Origin: Tenrec ecaudatus | Lineage: Eukaryota > Chordata > Mammalia > Afrosoricida > Tenrecidae | Reading direction: 5' to 3' | Length of the DNA stretch: 64,000 bases | Assembly: GCF_050624435.1 (NCBI RefSeq) | Contig: NC_134547.1 | Location: 29,126,419-29,190,418 of the forward strand | Shown here: positions 24,301-38,000 of the stretch, one piece after another | Numbering within the stretch: the stretch's first letter is position 1 | Layout of the letters: the number at the start of each line of letters is the position of its first letter | Notes under the pieces: generated by a model | The model's input: only the letters and a program-made list of their open reading frames with translations | What the model was told of the DNA's origin: nothing | The model's database searches: none | Translations under genes and position numbers: made by a program

Positions 24301-27300
24301 ACAACAGTGCAATCGTTAAGATCATATTTTGAGAAACGTTTTAGAATAAAGGAAATGTTCATGATCAAGTCTTAAGTGAAAAAACATGTTAAACTCAGTG
24401 CTCTGTACGTACCCCCCCCCCAAAAAAAAGAAGCAGGGGGTGTGCGTGGTGGCTTATCATAGGTCAAAAAAAGGCCTGCTTTCCAGGTTGGCCCCTGGCT
24501 GGCCTCTGCTCACTTTGCTCCTGGAGTTTTCCCCATTGTATCCTGACAAATGTGGTTCACTGTTTGTAGGCTGATCTTGCAATCAATGTGTTTTATGTTG
24601 AGCACCTGCTTTCTTCAGAAAGTCCCCTCAAAACAAACCCACTACCATCGAATCAATTCTGACTCATAGTGATTGTCTTAGGCTAGGTTCTCAACAACAA
24701 AACCAGAGGAGGCGTCAAGATGGCATTCTGCTTGGAGCTCCTGTCGTTAGACCAGAAGATTAAGAGAGGCACGGGAAGCCAGCCCGAGGAGAAAGCAATG
24801 GGACCAATGGTCCCGGAGGGATTTGGGGGGAGGAGGGAATTACAGTCAACAATGAGGAGGACCTAGCGATCCTGGGGCCGTTGGAGCAACAGCAATCTAG
24901 CTGAGAGGCAGAAGAGCGGGCATGATGGTGGGACAGGAAAGATCTAGGAAGCAAAGCTGTGACTAGAGGTATAAATATAGGTGTGTACATATGTACATAT
25001 ATTAATTAATAAAAATAGAGGTATTGACCTATGTGTGTATATTATAAGGCAGTACATTGAGGTAGTGGATGGACTTTGGGCCTCTACTCAAGCTCCCCCG
25101 CAACACAAGAACACTTTTTTCTAACACCTGCCATTCTGCAATGCTCATCCTCCCGACATGGTTGCTGAAGACAAAAAGCACAAGCAGATGTAGTGAAGAA
25201 AGCTGATGGTGCCCAACTATCAAAAGATACAGTTCTGGGGTCTTAAAGGCTTGAAGTTAAAACAAGGCCACGTGGAAGCAGAGAAGTAGCTAGGCCATGT
25301 GGAAGAAGCACACCAGCCTATGTGATCATGAGGTGTCAACAGGATCAGGTAACAGGCATCAGAAGACCCCAAACAAACAGACAAAAGAGCATATTGCTAA
25401 GAATGAGCGGAGTTAGAGCAGAGACCCAAAACCTATCTGTAGACAATGGGACATTGCCTCACAGAAGGGTCACAGGAAGGGATGAGTTAACCAGGCCACA
25501 GAATAGCGTTGATGAAACAACCAATATTCCTCTGGTTCCTCGAGGCTTCCTCACACCCCACTATCATGACCCCAGTCCTGCCTTTCTTTCACTTTGGGCT
25601 GGACCGGAGCATGTGCCCTGGTGCAGATAAGAGCTCAGGACACACAAAATCCAGATCGGACAAACCCCTCAGGGACAGAAATGGGACTAGCGATACCAGG
25701 AGGGTAGACTGGGAAAGGTGGGGAGAGTAGGGGAGGAAGGGGGGACTGATTGCAATGACTGACAGATAACCACGCCACAGTCCCCCAGGGGGACGAACAA
25801 AAGAAATTGTGGAGGAAGGAAGACAGCGGTTGGTGTTAAGATATGAAAATAATAATGTATAATTTATCAATGGGCCATGAGAGTGGGGGGGTGGTGGAAG
25901 AGGAGCTGATACCAAGAGCTCAAATAGAAAGTAAATGTCTAGAAAATAATGATGGTAACATGTACAAATATGTTTGATACAATTGATGTATGGATTGTTG
26001 TAAGAGCTCCGAATAAAATGATTTAAAAAAAAAAGACTTAAAAAAAAGCACCCCACAACAGTGAAGTTTATTTATGTATGTTATTGTTAGGTGTTGTCAA
26101 CAGAGCAACCATAGGCTCAAACATAAGAACAAGTGTCCTATGCCATCCTCACACTTGTTCTTATGTTTGAGTCCATGGGTGCAGCCACTGTGTCAGTACA
26201 TCTTGTGGAGGCTTGTGATGGTTAGGGATTAGCCAACTAGACACTCTTGGGTAGAGGTGTAGCTCTACTTACTATCCATCAGGTCACAGCGGGATGGCAC
26301 CTGCTTGGGGGGGGGAGCGATCTTTTGTAGAAGAGACACAGCAGAGTCGAACTTTTGGCCCTATGCCTTGTGTTAGGGCTGGAGCGTGTTTTGGGTTTCT
26401 CGGTCTCGGTTGTGTCACCTACCAATCTTAGGAGCCGCCAACGGACTGCCAACAGTGGGCTCATGGGTCGACTATGGATTCATTTATCCATCTACCAGTC
26501 TGTAGTGCACATGCGCGTGTACACACACACACACACACACACCCTCTGCTTTGTCAATAAAATGGCTCACACGGTTGTAGAAATGGGCAAGTCCAGGTGA
26601 AGGCAAGCTCCAAGTCCGTGGGTTCGATATTAAGCTGAAGGCTTCTTTGTACTCATGCTGCTGTGGGGCTGATGAACCCAAGATTGACAGGAAGACAACA
26701 GGCTGTGGCAGCACAGGGAAATGTACCCAAGGCCAGCAGATCAGCAAGCAATATAGCAGGCCTTTGGTGTAAGTCCAAAGAACCACAGAGGTCGATGAGC
26801 CAGATGAGGGATCCAGACCCAGCAAAAACCAAGCAAGCTTTTCCAAGTATCTACATATATTGGAAGCAGGAAACTTCCTTTCAGTTGCCTGACTTCTCAT
26901 AGCAGATATTATTATTATGTGTGCAATCTCATCATGGAGGGTTACTAGAGCTTAACTACTAAACCAAGTTGACACAAAATTAACCATCTCAGCAGCCCTA
27001 GAGGACAGATTGGAACTGCTTCCAAGGGTTTCTGAGACGGTAAATCTTTAGGGGGAGCAGACAGCCTCATCTTTCTAGGAGCAACTGAACAACGGTTTGA
27101 ACTGCTGACCTTGAGGTTAGCAGCTCAACGTTTAACCCACTACACCACCTGAGAGTCTTGCTTTCCTCCTAGTAGTCTAGGACTTTGGGAAGGCTCTGGG
27201 ACAAGCTCCTAGTAAAGACCTTGGACACTGATATTCTAATGAGCTATATGCTGTTGCATTCTTGCTCCTGGGTGAAGAGTGTGCTGTGTGCCCTCTCCTA

Positions 27301-30300
27301 AGAAGGGGATAACGTAAGTAAGCTGCACACGGCTTTAGCTATCGACACTAATGTGGAAGTCCTAACCATGCTAATGCAAGGTCGGGAGTTCAAACCTACA
27401 AACCCCTCCACAGGAGAAAGATGAAGCTGTCTGCACCTATGCATATTTATAGTTCCAGAAACCAAAAGGACCTGGTTTTACTCTGAGTTGAAATCTGACT
27501 AGATGGCAAGGAGGGGTTATGGGTACATGCCTACTAAACCTCCGAACACGGATCCACTGATGGCATGTACAACGGAGGAGAAGGAAAGACCAATTCACCG
27601 TGCCAGTTGTGGCGTTGAAGGAACCCCAGTGGCACTGATGGGTCAGTTTGGGGCTGTTCATTGTACTGTCAGTGGTTCAAACCCACCAGCCACTCTATGA
27701 GAGAAAGATGAGGCTGAGTCAGAATTGACTTTGATGGCAGTTGGTGGGAATTGGAGTAGTGTTGTGAATGATGTTTATTAGTGGCTATACTCTCTAATAT
27801 TTTGTATATTTTGCATAATAATACCCTTATTTTCAGAAGAGCTGAGGTTGTTGTTGCTGTTGCTGTTTTTAAGGTAAATATTTTCAGTTATAGTATAGAC
27901 TGGCTGACCTCTGAAGGAACTTGTCTCATTTTCCCTTAGGGCTGTAATCCCCTTGCACAAACTGGCCGGAGTAAGCTGCAGAATCAAAGGGCTGCGTTGA
28001 ACCAGCAGATCCTGAAAGCTGTTCGGATGAGAACCGGAGCGGAAAACCTTCTAAAGTAGGTGTCTGGCCTGGCCAGCCTCTCCCCAGTGGATCCCCTCCC
28101 CTCCAACTTCCCAGGCCTGCCTTGCTCCCTCTCTGGCTCTTGGTTTTACCCTTGGATTCTCTCCTGTTTTGTGGCAGCTCGCGAAGAACAGAACCTTTTC
28201 TGTGGAGAGCTTGGCTAGGTTAAAAAAAGAGAAAAACAAGTATTTCACCCAGACCGCTTGCGTTGGATACATGGGGGCAGTGTGCAGGGCAGTGGGGCAG
28301 CTGCCTCAAGCAATAGTTGGCCACGGGACCTGGAAGTCCAGGGATTGTCTCCCTGTTTGTTTTTCTGTTTTCTTTTGTAGGAGTGGTATCTTTTCCCCCC
28401 GCCCAGCATGAAGCCTGGTGCTGCTTGGTAAATGTTTGCAGAGCTTATGAAAAAAAAGTCTGGGCCTTCCAACTGCCACGTTCACCTTTCTGAGGCGCAG
28501 TGGGGGCGGCCCTGTGATTGTGGCCGTGGCTGCTGAGCACAGGGCTCACTGAAGACAGGCTTGGGTCAGCTGCCACTGCAAATACCCACCTTCACCCGTC
28601 TAAAGACAGTGTCCTTTGTTGCCCACAAAACAGAGACCCCCCGTTCATGGTCCATTCTGATTGGCAGTGACCTGCTGTAGGGTTTCTGAGTCTGTGTCTT
28701 TCCAGGCGCAGACAGCCTTGTTCTCTGGCGGAGCAACTGGTGGGTTTGAGCCTCGGTCCAGCAACTGACCCTCAGCACCACTCAGGCTCACGTTTCCTGT
28801 TCGCTGGGGTGCTAGGGGCGACACTTGTCAGCCCCTTGCCCCATTTTGTGTAACCAAGAGGGGCATCGTGTCTGCTGCCCTAGATCCTGGGGCCGAAATA
28901 CTGAGTGTCGTCCTGGAAGCCGGAAGCACTTGTTCATTGGCAGGAAGGGGCCTGAGTCTTCCTGCTGAAAGCTGTGGTTCTCTTCTGGGTCCCCTGGGGA
29001 CTCTGGGGGTTGATGGGTGCTCCCCGAGGCATTAGCTTAGTTGCTGGAAGCCCAGCAGAGACCAGGGGCTGTTAGGAAAAACAAACATAAAAAGTGGGTG
29101 CTGTGAAAGAGCCACCAGGCCACAGGGCTCGCCCTGTGGTCACGACCTGCAAGGGTGACCTCACCTCTGTGAGGACAGGTCAGAGGAGGGTCCCCAGCCA
29201 TGAACTTTGGGTGAATTCATTTCTGAGGAGGTCTGTATTTGCTCCTTAGGGAGACTCTTTACGGTTTTACATCGGAAAGAGAAGGACAGGCGTGCATGTC
29301 CCGTGTGACCAAGGGGCTTCAGAAAATACATTGGAAAAATGGAATGAAAAGATAATGGAATTTTCTCATGACCCTCTTGATACCGCTGCCCACCCCCCAA
29401 CCCTACCATATTTGTAACATTTTGGCTTTTAACATTTTAAAGGTGTCCCTAGCTTAAGACAGGTCTAGACATGGGTGTCATCAGCTCCCCATAGCACAGT
29501 GGACCATGGACAGTCAGTGCCATCTGGGGGAGACTTGCCTGGGGGAGGGTCTGGGCTGTGGAGCTGGAAAGGCTGCCAGATGTGACTCCCCAGCCCCCCG
29601 CCCCCACCAGCTGCAGTGTGACGGTGTCCAGGGTTCTCATTGACCCTTCACCAGCCTATCTCGATGGCCTCCCCAGAGGTGGGCTATAGGTGTCTTGCCT
29701 GTTCGTCCCCTCATTTGGAGCATGTCATAAATGTCAGGCAGTGTCTGAAGTGCAGGGGAATCACATGGCTTTGAGGAATTGAGGTGCTTGCGTGATGCCT
29801 AAACTCTCGTGGGGGCCCCATGGTGTCAGGAAGTACTGTTTTTGGGGTGACAGAGAGGGAAATGGGATCGTGCGGATGGCCAGGAGAGGAGGCTGGGTGT
29901 TTCGTGGCAGGAACTGGGGCAGTTTTGTCTGGCTCTGTTGATGACCTCAGTTGCAGCCTCTCTGAGCAGGGCTCAAGCTCATTGTCAAGTTAGTATGTGG
30001 GGCTGTTGAACTGGCAGGGTGGAGGGTGGGGAGTGCATGGATGTTAATGATTCTCCCCGTGACCTGAAAGTTCAAAACGCCCCTCTCTGAGGAAACCCTG
30101 AAGTATTTATTAATCTGACTCAACTGGGACCAGTAGTCTCCCGAAAACAAATAGGGTATTGTGCCAACCCGGCTCTGGCCTCATGGGTGTCTGTAGGAGG
30201 CAATTAGGTGGCAAGGGTTGGTTTTAGTTATAAAATTCTGCCCTGTCTGCCTGCCTGCCTGTTCCTGCATATCTCCCAGCAGCCCCCACTGCAGGGAGCT

Positions 30301-32030
30301 AAATGCTGATGGAGAATTAAGGGTCCCAGCCTTTCCCTGTTTGGTAAGGGAGCCTCACGGCAGGGCAGGCACTACAAAGAACCCCTCTTTTTAGACAGCC
30401 CCTCTCCCCCAAAGACTTCTCCTTCCCCAATCCATATCCTCCAAGAGTCCACAAGTTGGATTTGATAAGTTTGAGTTGAATGAGGAAGATACTGGCTACT
30501 GTAAATGTGCTCCTAAAGCTAGCCCCAAACCGAACTCACTGCCTTCGGGTCTGTGCTGACTCGGGACAGGGTAGAACTGCCCCTGTCCTGTGAGTTTCCA
30601 AGACCGCCACTCTTTATGGGAGTGGGAATCCCCATCTTTGTCCGATGGGGCAGCTGGTGGTTTTGAACTGCGGACCTGGCAGATAGCAGTCCAGTGCATG
30701 ACTACACATCAGGGCTCCTCCTTCAGTTGTGCTGGAACAATATTGTCTCCCTTCTTCCAGCCCGCCCTCCTGTAGTAGAATGATGTTTTTTTTCTCAAAT
30801 CGAAATAGCCTTTATGAATTTTAATGCAAATTGCCATGTATGAGGGGCTTAAAAAAGTTTGTGGAACTGTTATAAGGGGGAAAACAACAAAATAAGATAA
30901 AGATTTTAATACCAAGAGGGACAGACTTTGGGATTTGCCAAAACTTGAGGGGAAGGAAGGGGGAGACAAACAGTGGGCTCTGCCAGTGCCCGGCCAGCCG
31001 CGCCTCTCGAGCCGCGTGCGCCTGCTTCAGTATGTACATGTGACTCTGGAGTAAGGTGAAAGCGCTGTACAGTATTGTTCAGATCACGGCGACTTCATTT
31101 GTTAGTAAACATACATTTATGCTTTTCACATAGTTTCTGACTTGTTGTGAGGGTCAGGATTGGCTGTTCCAGCTCAAAAGTTTGCCAATCCTAGACTGTT
31201 GATGGGGTGGTGGCTGCTGGGGTGAAGCGGGAGGTGGAGCTGAGCCGAGGGAAAAGAGAGATTTAGGGGCGGGGAGGAATAAGCCGATGCGGGTTTGGTG
31301 AGTAGTTTAGACTGTGGAATACACAGTTAACAATCTGAAATGGAAACCTCCACCTAAGTTATAATTTTTTTTAAAATTGTGGGAAAGAGAATATATTTTT
31401 TCCGTGAGTTTTTAAAAAAATTGTTCATTGGCATATACTTCACATGTCATACAGTTTAATTGTTCAATTATTTATATATGTTACTTTATTGGAAACTCTT
31501 ACAGATATTATGGAATCCATAGTTCAGTTAGTTAAAGCATGATTTTACAGTCACTGTCACCATCCTTTTCCAAACATTTCCTTTCTGTACTCTTTGCTAT
31601 CTTCAGTCATATTAGAAGATTAGTGCAGTCGTCACTGAAATCCATTTCAGAACATTTTCTCCCCGTATGCATTGTAGGCACTCCCTATGTCCCCATACCC
31701 TCCTCTGCCATACACCAGGCAAGTCTCAGATCTACATCCGCGAGCTTTTATGAAGCCCCCTTGTAGTTCAGCTTTAACCAACCAACTAACTAGTTGTGCA
31801 GAGTGGGTTTCCAGTTCCCCTCTTGTACGGGAAACCAGTGGAGAGGGTGAGAAGCGGCCCACTCACAAGGTGGGCATGCGTGAAGGGGGCTGGGGTTCAT
31901 GTGAGCCCATATTGGTTGGGTAGTGGGGGCTCTGCTGACAGACAGCATAAACCCTCTCGTGGAGGGCTCTCAGATGGTCTGGTTGTTTTCTCTCTCTCTT
32001 TTTATTTTTTCCAGAGCAGCTAGAGAGCTG

Positions 32031-32070
<40 letters not shown>

Positions 32071-35000
32071 TTCTGGCATTAAATGTTTGAACACTCTCAA
32101 CCACTTTGAAGAGGGGAAAGAATAGCAAGCACCCCGTGAGTGAGGTGGGTGACGTGCATCGGCTCCTGACGAGCCATGAAGCTGTGGGTCGCAGGCAGCC
32201 TGCACTGAGCGTGTGCGCTCAGGCGTAATGGCTGCTCCGGGAGGCTGCCCTCGTCTGTGCCGTGGACAGTATAAGGCCTCCCTGGTCTTTGAGGCGGCCC
32301 CTACTCCAACTCAAGACTCCTTGCACCAAGACGTGGGCTGGATTCAGGTGTCTCTCCAGACCGGCAGATCGGCTGCCACTGTCAGGTAGTCACCCGAAGG
32401 CATGGGGGGCCTTTGCTCCATCACCCAGAATCCCAGGCCTAGTAGGATTTGGAGCCAAGTGGGTTAAGGCCAAGCTCCTTTGATGAGGTTTGTTGACCTC
32501 CAAAGCTGCTTGAAGTCCCAGAATCAGTGTGGGGCCTGTTCTTAGAAGGCTGGGGTCACAAAAACATTTTTGAGGAGAAAATGAGGACACGTGGGTCCGA
32601 ATGCCAGATTCGGGTGCATTTTAAGCCACAACTTGGAGACATCACATTTTAGACACCACTTCCTGTTGGTGGAGAGTTCTGAGAAACTAAGCGGAAGTAT
32701 GGGTGTGCTGAGTACTCACAGGCAATATTGGAACATGGTCTTTCTTCCCTGTGTTTCCCACCTGGCAGGTTGATCTCTCACAGAGTGAACGGGCCACCTG
32801 CTCATTCTAGCCCTTCTACAAGACTCCCGATCCATCTGTGAGAATCCAAGGCAGTGGTTCTTCTCTTGGTGACTCAGCTGGAGTGAGAGCTTGGGGAAGG
32901 AACCAGGTAGACATTCCAGGCAGGAATGGCTGACAGTGCCTTTCTGCCACATCCCAAGTGGTCCGAATGCCCACTTTGGGCTATAACATCCGCCCCTGAC
33001 TACAAAGCCCTCAAGTGAAAGCTGAGAGAAGGCAGCTCGGGTCCAGAGCACCAGCATGATGGGAGACCAAGAATGGTCTTATTCCTGGATTTGGGCCAGT
33101 GGATTTTGTTCTTACACGCTCTGTCAGGCTGTGCCCCCGGGGTGGAGCTGGACAGCACACCCACCATCTTGAACTGGCATCGCCTACCCCTGCCCTGACT
33201 CCACCCCACCCCTAGTGGGTTCTTGAAGAGTCCTTTATTGACGTGTATTAGAAACCCAGTTTAAGTATTATGGGTCAGTGTTGTGAAACCCTGCCCCAAG
33301 CCCTGCCTGGAAACCAACCTTTCCCAGAGCGACCCACACAAAGAAGCCCACATCCAAAGAACAGCAAATTCTAACTTGTTGCCAAGCCAAGAGGAGGGAG
33401 GTTAGGCAAATCAGTGTGGAGAGGCGGAAAGCCCTAAGCCAGCCCGATTTGGAAGCCGTGACGTGGGAGGAGAGCATCAGATCTAAATCGTTGTGTTTAA
33501 GTCGGGCCCACTCAGTTGCTGAGCATTAAGCAGCACCTCACTGCCCACAGAGAGTAATGGTCACTCTGCCAGGTGTTTTATTATCAGCTGAAATGTATTA
33601 AGCCTCCTTTATCATATGCATCTTTTGCAAATAGTGTGTCATGTAATTGACATGCACACACACTTAGCTGTTGGAAATGAGGAAATTCTGTTTGAACAAA
33701 GTTCGAGATAGTATCCCCACTTGGCATGTCATGGGACACTTTATCAGAAGTGATTTTGGTATCACTCAGTGGCGTTACTTTTGACCGTGTTTGTACAATA
33801 AGCTATGTAATGGGAAGCTGATTGAAGCTGTGCATTTGCTCTGGGTTCCTAGTCAGGCCTGAGAGCTGTGGGGCTCCTTGCAGCCAGTTTGCACTCAGGT
33901 GTGTCATGTTGGAGACAGGCCAGGGCAGGGTTGCTTGGGGCTCATTCTCTGGTGGGTGGGGGTTATTGCCTGCTCATGCCTGGGCCCCTTGTGTTGTTCC
34001 CATGTGAAGCTAGGCGACAGGACATCGCACAGGGCCAGGACCGAGTATGCCCTTGGGCAGCCAGTTGGACCCAGCTTGTCTGAGGGAGGACACATGAGCT
34101 CTCTGTCTGGGACCTGGAGCTCTCTCTCATGCCTGTGCTGTGGCATGCTCATGGGTCAGAGATTCAGTGGGCCCAAGCAGGGTGACAGGCCAGCGGGTCA
34201 GCGAGTGAGACCATGGGGAGCAGCCTCTGGCCCTGGGTGCACAGGCTTGTACACCTCCTGGGCTGGGGCTGGTTGCTCTGCAGACTAGGTCAGAGGTGAG
34301 CAAAGCGATTTCCTCTGACACCAGAGAAAGCGACTTGCAGAGCACGGAAGGGATCCTGAAGGGAGAAAGGCTGCTTTACGAACTCCGAGATAGGCTGTGA
34401 GGGAGCAAGCCGCCTGTCATCAGGCTCCGAAATGAGGACATACAATCAGTTTGTCAGACAGACCAAAAAACCCCACCCAAGTTGAAATCAAGGCAATCAA
34501 CATGTAAATACCAAAGTGACATATTGCACTAAGAAAATAATATGCAAGGTGTTTGTGTGATATGCAGACACGTATAGTGTGCACGTTATTTTGTAGAAGA
34601 TGGCAAACCCAATGGAAGAGGACAGATTTCAGAAGGAATAAAAGAAATGTAAGGCAACAGTCACTCGTAGGAATTGCTTATCTTACTTTTTTCCCAAGCT
34701 GTCTTTGAAACACCTTAACATACTCAAAACAATGTGTAATTTTAAAGCATAAATGATTTAGGATTTGGGAGCATGAAGAATAAGAATATGAGCGATTTGG
34801 CTATAGATAAGGCTTTTGCTACAGCTGTGGAAAGAGATGATGGAGAAACTTAATATCATTCATCAGTTTGAACAAGGCCAAGGGTCAGCTGAGAGATCAA
34901 TTGCTCATATGCAAGTTCAAGTTTGAAGGTGAAGAAAATTAAAACAAGGCCATGAGAGTCAAAATATTTCTTAATATACTTTTGAACATATTAAATATAA

Positions 35001-38000
35001 GCAGAATATATAAAATATGAGCTGAATATATCTCAATTGAAGTTAGAAGTCATCTCAAGAATATATTTGATGGACTGAACACTACTGACTGAGGATCAAT
35101 GAAAAATACCCAAGATCATTAAAAAGACAGGAAAGAAAGAAAATGTCGAAATAGATGTGAGAAGAGACTCTGAAACTTGCTCTCACATGTAGCATAGTTA
35201 AATTGGAAGGAAGAAATAATGAAGTAAAAGAACCAGAAGATTTTAAAGGGCAGCTTGAGAAGACAAACTGAAGTATGAAAATGAACTGTGCAGTCCTGGC
35301 GTTAAAAGCCAACAGGGAAGAGCAAGCTTGCATTTCTCAAACGGAAAGAACACAACAACAGAAACCAACCTCATCTTGAGGTACAATATTTAACAATTCT
35401 ATGGGCAAAATAGGGATCCCTGGTGCTGCTGGCAGGAATTAGGCCTTGGACTGCTAATGGAAATGTTGGTGGTTCAGACACACCTGGCGCTCTTCAGAAA
35501 CCCGGCAGAGTGTCAATATGAGCTAGAAATGACTCAATGGCCGTGTTGGGTTTCGTTGTTATTGTTTTGGCTTATGGGCAAAATATTGGTTAGCACAGTA
35601 TAAACATCAAAGATGATGGAGGGATACAGAGGGCCACTGTACTGAAAACAATTGGGGGAGGAGGCAGCATATGATCAAGAGCTGATGGATGATATTGAAG
35701 AAGTCCAAGCTACCCTGGAGGTATTGTGGGTGGGGAACCAGGGAAGACTCCAGGAATTCTTAGAATGTCAGTTGACATATTTCTTCTTCTTTTTTAAAAA
35801 TCATTTTATTGGGGGCTAGTACAACTCTTACCACAATCTATACATCCAGCCGTTGTTTCAAGCACATTTGTGCATTTGTTGCCATCATCCTTCTCAAAAC
35901 ATTTCCTTTCTTCTTGATTGAGCCCTTGGTACCAGCTCCTCATTTTTATCCCCTCCCTCCCTCATGAGCCCTTGATAATTTATAAATGATTATTATTTTT
36001 TTATGTCTTACACTAACTGATGTCTACCTTCACCCACTTTTCTGTTCTCTATCCCCCTGGGAGGGGGTCATATGTAGATCATTGTGATCAGTTTCCCCTT
36101 TACCCCCCACACCTTCCCCTCCTGTTATTGCTGCTCTCATTATTGGTCCTGTGGGGTTTAACTGTCCTGGATTCCCTTTGTTTCCAGCTCTTATCTATAC
36201 CCATGTAAAAGCTCTAGTCTAGCCAGATCTGTAAGGTAGAACTGGGGTCATAATAGTGGGGGGAGGAAGCATTAAAGAACTAGAGGAAAGCTGAATGTTT
36301 CATTGGTGCTATCCTGCACCCTAACTGGCTTATCTCTTCCCTGTGACCCTTTTGTAAGGGGATGTCCAATGATCTACAGATGGGCTTTGGGTCTCCACTC
36401 CACCCTCCCCCTCATTTACATGGATATGATTTTTTTGTTATGAGTCTTTGATACTTGATTCCAATGACTCCTCATGATCACACAGGGTGGTGTACTTCTT
36501 CCATGTGGGCTTTGTTGCTTCTCAGTTAGATGGCCGCTTGTTTATCTTCAAGTCTTTAAGACCCCAGACTCCATATCTTTTGATAGCCGGGCACCATCAG
36601 CTTTATTTATTCATTTATTTATTTTTTTAAATTTTAACAATTTATTAGGGGCTCATACAATTCTTATCACAGTTCATACATATACATACATATACATACA
36701 TCAGTTGTATAAAGCACATCTGTACAGTCTTTGCCCTAATCATTTTTTTCTCCTCTTTTCTTTTTTTACATTTTATTAGGGACTCATACAACTCTTATCA
36801 CCATCCATACATAAACATACATTAATTGTATAAAGCACATCCATACATTCCCTGCCCCAATCATTCTCAAGGCATTTGCTCTCCACTTAAGCCCATTGCA
36901 TCAGGTCCTCTTTTTTTTCCCCCCTCCCTCCCCTTTCCCCCCTCCCTCATGTGCCCTTGGTAATTTATACCTCTTTATTTTGTCATATCTTGCCCTATCC
37001 GGAGTCTCCCTTCCCCCCTTCTCTGCTGTCCCTCTCCCAGGGAAGAGGTCACATGTGGATCCTTGTAATCAGTTCCCCCTTTCCAACCCACTCACCCTCC
37101 ACTCTCCCAGACCATCAGCTTTCTTTGCCACATTTGCTCATGTACCCATTTTGTCTTCAGCAATCGGGTTGGGAAGGTAAGCATCATGGAATACCAGGTT
37201 ATTAGAACAAAGTATTCTTGCTTTGAGGGAGTACTTGAGTAGAGGTCCAATGTCCGTCTGCTACCTTACAACTTAACATATAAATATATGTACATAGATC
37301 TATTTCCCTATCGTTATATATAAATATATTTACATATGTACTTGCCTGTATTTAGACCTCTGTAAATATCCTTTGACTCCTAGTTCTTTCCACCATTTCC
37401 TTTTATTTTCCTCTTGGGTTGACATATTTCAACATAAATGCAACACTGAAAGTGCTCACTCATCTTTGCCAAGAAATTTGGAAGATACACACAGATATCT
37501 GGCTAAATGATTAAAGAGATTCATATTTGTGCCTATTCCAATGAAAGGTAATCCAGCAGAATTCCAAAAACGATTATAGCAGAATATTGCTAGGGGACTG
37601 CCAGAAACTTAGGCTGCACGTAGAAGAGAGTGTGGATTGAAGGATGTAGTTGCTAATGTCAGATGGCTCTTGGCTGAAAGCAGGGAACACCTTCCCACAG
37701 ATAGGCCGCATTTTTCTTAGCCATTGAACATTTGTATTGTTTTCACTTTTTTGGCCACCATGGGTATTTCTATAAATGTCTTGATGTGGACATACTTTTG
37801 CTTCTCGTTCGTGGATTCCTAGAAATAGAATTGCTGGGTTGTTGTATACTAAGTTTATGTTTTAGAGCCTGCCACAGGTTTTCAAAGTGGCTGTGCCATT
37901 TACATTTAGCAGTGTAGGTTCCAGTTACTCCTAGCACTTGTTACTGTCTTTTCAAAAATTCCAGTTTAGTGGGTGTGTACTTGTTGGTATGTCACAGTGG

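Larger units (their letters stand above)
34490..37690 (+). mobile_element. RTE/BovB-type LINE, longest copy, broken by two insertions
   Basis: Pieces 34490-35399, 35586-35783 and 37431-37690 read in order as the RTE coding region. Recognised blocks include ggaggcagcatatgatcaag, agaagtccaagctaccctgg, agtgctcactcatctttgcc and tgtcagatggctcttggctg. The last two belong to the reverse-transcriptase N-terminal part. Many stops and frameshifts make it inactive. Confidence 0.8.
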
